This document shows, one piece after another, positions 5,708 through 6,511 of a stretch of DNA of 6,511 nucleotides. Made by a program: the position numbers and the translations under genes. The stretch's first letter is position 1. Each line of letters opens with the position of its first letter. The stretch is taken from NCBI GenBank assembly GCA_903970565.1, contig CAJCJE010000438.1:1-6511 (forward strand). Direction: 5' to 3'. The DNA comes from Candidatus Melainabacteria bacterium (lineage in GTDB: Bacteria; Actinomycetota; Actinomycetes; Mycobacteriales; Pseudonocardiaceae). Below the pieces are notes generated by a model. The model had not been told where the DNA came from, ran no database searches, and worked only from the letters and a program-made list of their open reading frames with translations.

Positions 5708-5815
5708 ATGCTGCGAAGACTGCTGTTGCTCGCCCTGCTCGCCTACGGCGCGAGCTACGCCTACAGGAAACTCGCTCCCGACCTCAAGCGCTACGTCGAG
5801 ATGAGTCGGATGTGA
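5708..5815 (+). CDS. DUF6893-like small protein (35 aa), single hydrophobic N-terminal helix
   Basis: The reading frame begins only 2 nt after the protease stop codon. The N-terminus has two arginines (Arg3, Arg4), then a Leu/Ala-rich stretch to about residue 19 (LLLLALLAYGASYAY), then a charged amphipathic tail ending KRYVEMSRM. Size, layout and position match the DUF6893 small proteins seen in actinobacterial hydrogenase clusters, as I recall them. The hydrophobic run of about 15 residues is short for a full transmembrane helix but could anchor in or lie along a membrane. A role as membrane tether or small subunit of the hydrogenase is inference. It has a very good ribosome binding site and high third-position GC in keeping with the neighbours, so I consider it real despite its length. 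Confidence 0.8.
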   Translation: MLRRLLLLALLAYGASYAYRKLAPDLKRYVEMSRM

Positions 5816-5861
5816 TCACCGGTTGCTGACGGCAGGCGAGAAGGAACGAACTCAACCAGAG

Positions 5862-5880
5862 CCGGAGGTTGTCTCTCCGG
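5862..5880 (+). other. Hairpin in the gap before hypC
   Basis: CCGGAG (5862-5867) and CTCCGG (5875-5880) form a perfect 6-bp stem with a 7-nt loop in the 84-nt gap between the small gene and hypC. No T-run follows. CACCGG at 5817-5822 can pair instead with CCGGTG at 5877-5882, so two folds compete. This is the only gap in the downstream half of the cluster, so a regulatory or RNA-processing role is possible. No convincing promoter was found in the gap. Confidence 0.4.
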
Positions 5881-5899
5881 TGGACATGGAGATGATCAT

Positions 5900-6169
5900 A
5901 TGTGCCTCGGCATTCCGGGCGAGGTTATCGAGATTCTCGCCGACCGACCAGATCTGGCCAGAGTAGAGGTGAGCGGGGTCCGGCGCGCCATCAACATCGG
6001 CCTGCTCGACGAACCGCCCAAACCCGGCGAATGGGTGCTCATCCACGTCGGCTTCGCCCTGTCGAAGATCGACGAGGTCGAAGCGAAAGCCGCCCTGGAC
6101 TTCCTGGAGAGCATCGGTCAGGCCTATGCCGACGAGATCGACGCCCTCCGCGAATCCCGAATCGAATAG
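5900..6169 (+). CDS. hypC: Hydrogenase assembly chaperone HypC
   Basis: Small chaperone that, with HypD, carries the Fe(CN)2CO precursor to the hydrogenase large subunit in the cytoplasm. The 89 residues start with the diagnostic MCLGIPG; Cys2, exposed after Met removal, is the essential iron/large-subunit contact. The OB-fold core includes the VLIHVGFAL segment with His49, corresponding to the conserved His of the family. The C-terminal helix (about 58-86) is typical. Length is normal for HypC. ATG 5900 is set by the Cys2 rule and a GGAG at 5888-5891, 8 nt upstream. The stop TAG is part of the Shine-Dalgarno of hypD, so the pair is closely linked. Whether this HypC serves only the Hhy enzyme cannot be told from the window. 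Confidence 0.97.
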   Translation: MCLGIPGEVIEILADRPDLARVEVSGVRRAINIGLLDEPPKPGEWVLIHVGFALSKIDEVEAKAALDFLESIGQAYADEIDALRESRIE

Positions 6170-6173
6170 GAGG
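6168..6173 (+). promoter_or_regulatory. hypD ribosome binding site overlapping the hypC stop codon
   Basis: AGGAGG starts within the TAG stop of hypC (6167-6169) and ends 6 nt before ATG 6180. A ribosome terminating on hypC covers the hypD initiation region, which favours coupled synthesis of these two partners. Confidence 0.7.
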
Positions 6174-6179
6174 CGAGCC

Positions 6180-6511
6180 ATGCGGTTCGTCGACGAGTTC
6201 CGTGACGCGGAGACCGCGCACGCGCTGGCCGCGAAGATCGCCGGCCTGTGTGAGCCGGGGCGGCACTACAAGTTCATGGAGGTGTGCGGCGGACATACGC
6301 ACACCATCTACAAGCACGGACTGGAGGACTATCTCCCGGAGACCATCACCCTGGTGCACGGGCCGGGCTGCCCGGTGTGCGTGATCCCGATGGGACGGGT
6401 CGACGACGCGATGGCGCTGGCCTCGGCGCCGGACGTGATCATGACCTCGTTCGGGGACATGATGCGGGTACCGGGGTCGCAGGGCTCGTTCTTCGACGCC
6501 AAGGCGGCCGG
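6180..6511 (+). CDS. hypD: Hydrogenase maturation protein HypD (3' end missing)
   Basis: Fe-S protein that with HypC forms the scaffold on which the Fe(CN)2CO group is assembled, CN being supplied by HypE/HypF. The window holds the first 110 codons and the frame is open to the end. Family signatures are present: EVCGGHTH with Cys36 (34-41), and HGPGCPVC with Cys64 and Cys67 (60-67), corresponding to the essential Cys41, Cys69 and Cys72 of E. coli HypD. The segment DVIMTSFGDMMRVPGS (86-101) is also typical. The ATG is 10 nt after the hypC stop. The 4Fe-4S cluster ligands near the C-terminus lie beyond the window. Confidence 0.97.
   Translation, partial: MRFVDEFRDAETAHALAAKIAGLCEPGRHYKFMEVCGGHTHTIYKHGLEDYLPETITLVHGPGCPVCVIPMGRVDDAMALASAPDVIMTSFGDMMRVPGSQGSFFDAKAA

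Noticed and set aside
5816..5899. Separate promoter for hypC
   Set aside because: TTGCTG at 5823 resembles a -35 element, but no acceptable -10 follows at the right distance, so it is not supported.
1..6511. CRISPR array, tRNA or rRNA gene, insertion sequence or prophage remnant
   Set aside because: No spaced direct-repeat array, cloverleaf-like sequence, transposase motif or flanking inverted repeats were seen; nearly all of the window is coding DNA of one operon.

Overview
The window is high-GC DNA, with G or C at most third codon positions and GTG as well as ATG starts. It carries one unidirectional (+ strand) gene cluster that closely matches the high-affinity, oxygen-tolerant [NiFe]-hydrogenase loci of actinobacteria (group 1h, Hhy type). 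The host is most likely an actinomycete; I cannot name a genus from the sequence. Both ends of the window cut through genes.

Layout: (1) 1-1373, the 3' three quarters of the large catalytic subunit HhyL, including its C-terminal Ni-ligand motif and the peptide removed on maturation. (2) A 74-nt gap holding a strong GC hairpin. (3) 1448-2359, an HhyE-like protein with a NifU-type Fe-S scaffold domain and a Rieske-like domain whose expected histidine ligands are absent and which instead shows two Cys-Pro-Asn-Cys knuckles. (4) 2356-3033, a DUF5947-like Cys/His-rich protein. (5) 3026-3679, a DUF6084-like protein. (6) 3676-5148, a 490-residue conserved-looking protein of unknown function. (7) 5145-5705, a HyaD/HupD-type maturation endopeptidase. 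(8) 5708-5815, a 35-residue DUF6893-like small protein. (9) 5900-6169, hypC. (10) 6180 to the end, the first 110 codons of hypD.

How the genes fit together: HhyL (with the small subunit HhyS, presumably just upstream) oxidises H2. HypC and HypD build and deliver the Fe(CN)2CO moiety, and the endopeptidase trims the HhyL C-terminus after nickel insertion. HhyE is proposed to relay electrons from the hydrogenase to the respiratory chain. Genes 3 to 7 are joined by ATGA/GTGA or 8-nt overlaps, so the unexplained proteins (DUF5947, DUF6084, the 490-residue protein) are translated as one coupled block with HhyE and the protease. That block is the least understood part of the window and the best place to look for new biology: probably assembly, oligomerisation or electron-transfer partners specific to this hydrogenase class. 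hypA, hypB, hypE and hypF are not in the window.

Smaller structures noted: two tandem-repeat patches that extend protein termini (12-bp units at the start of the 490-residue protein, 15-bp units at the end of the protease), a perfect DnaA-box sequence inside the second patch, and hairpins in the two intergenic gaps. No RNA genes, mobile elements or CRISPR arrays are visible, and there is no gene-free stretch longer than 300 bases.
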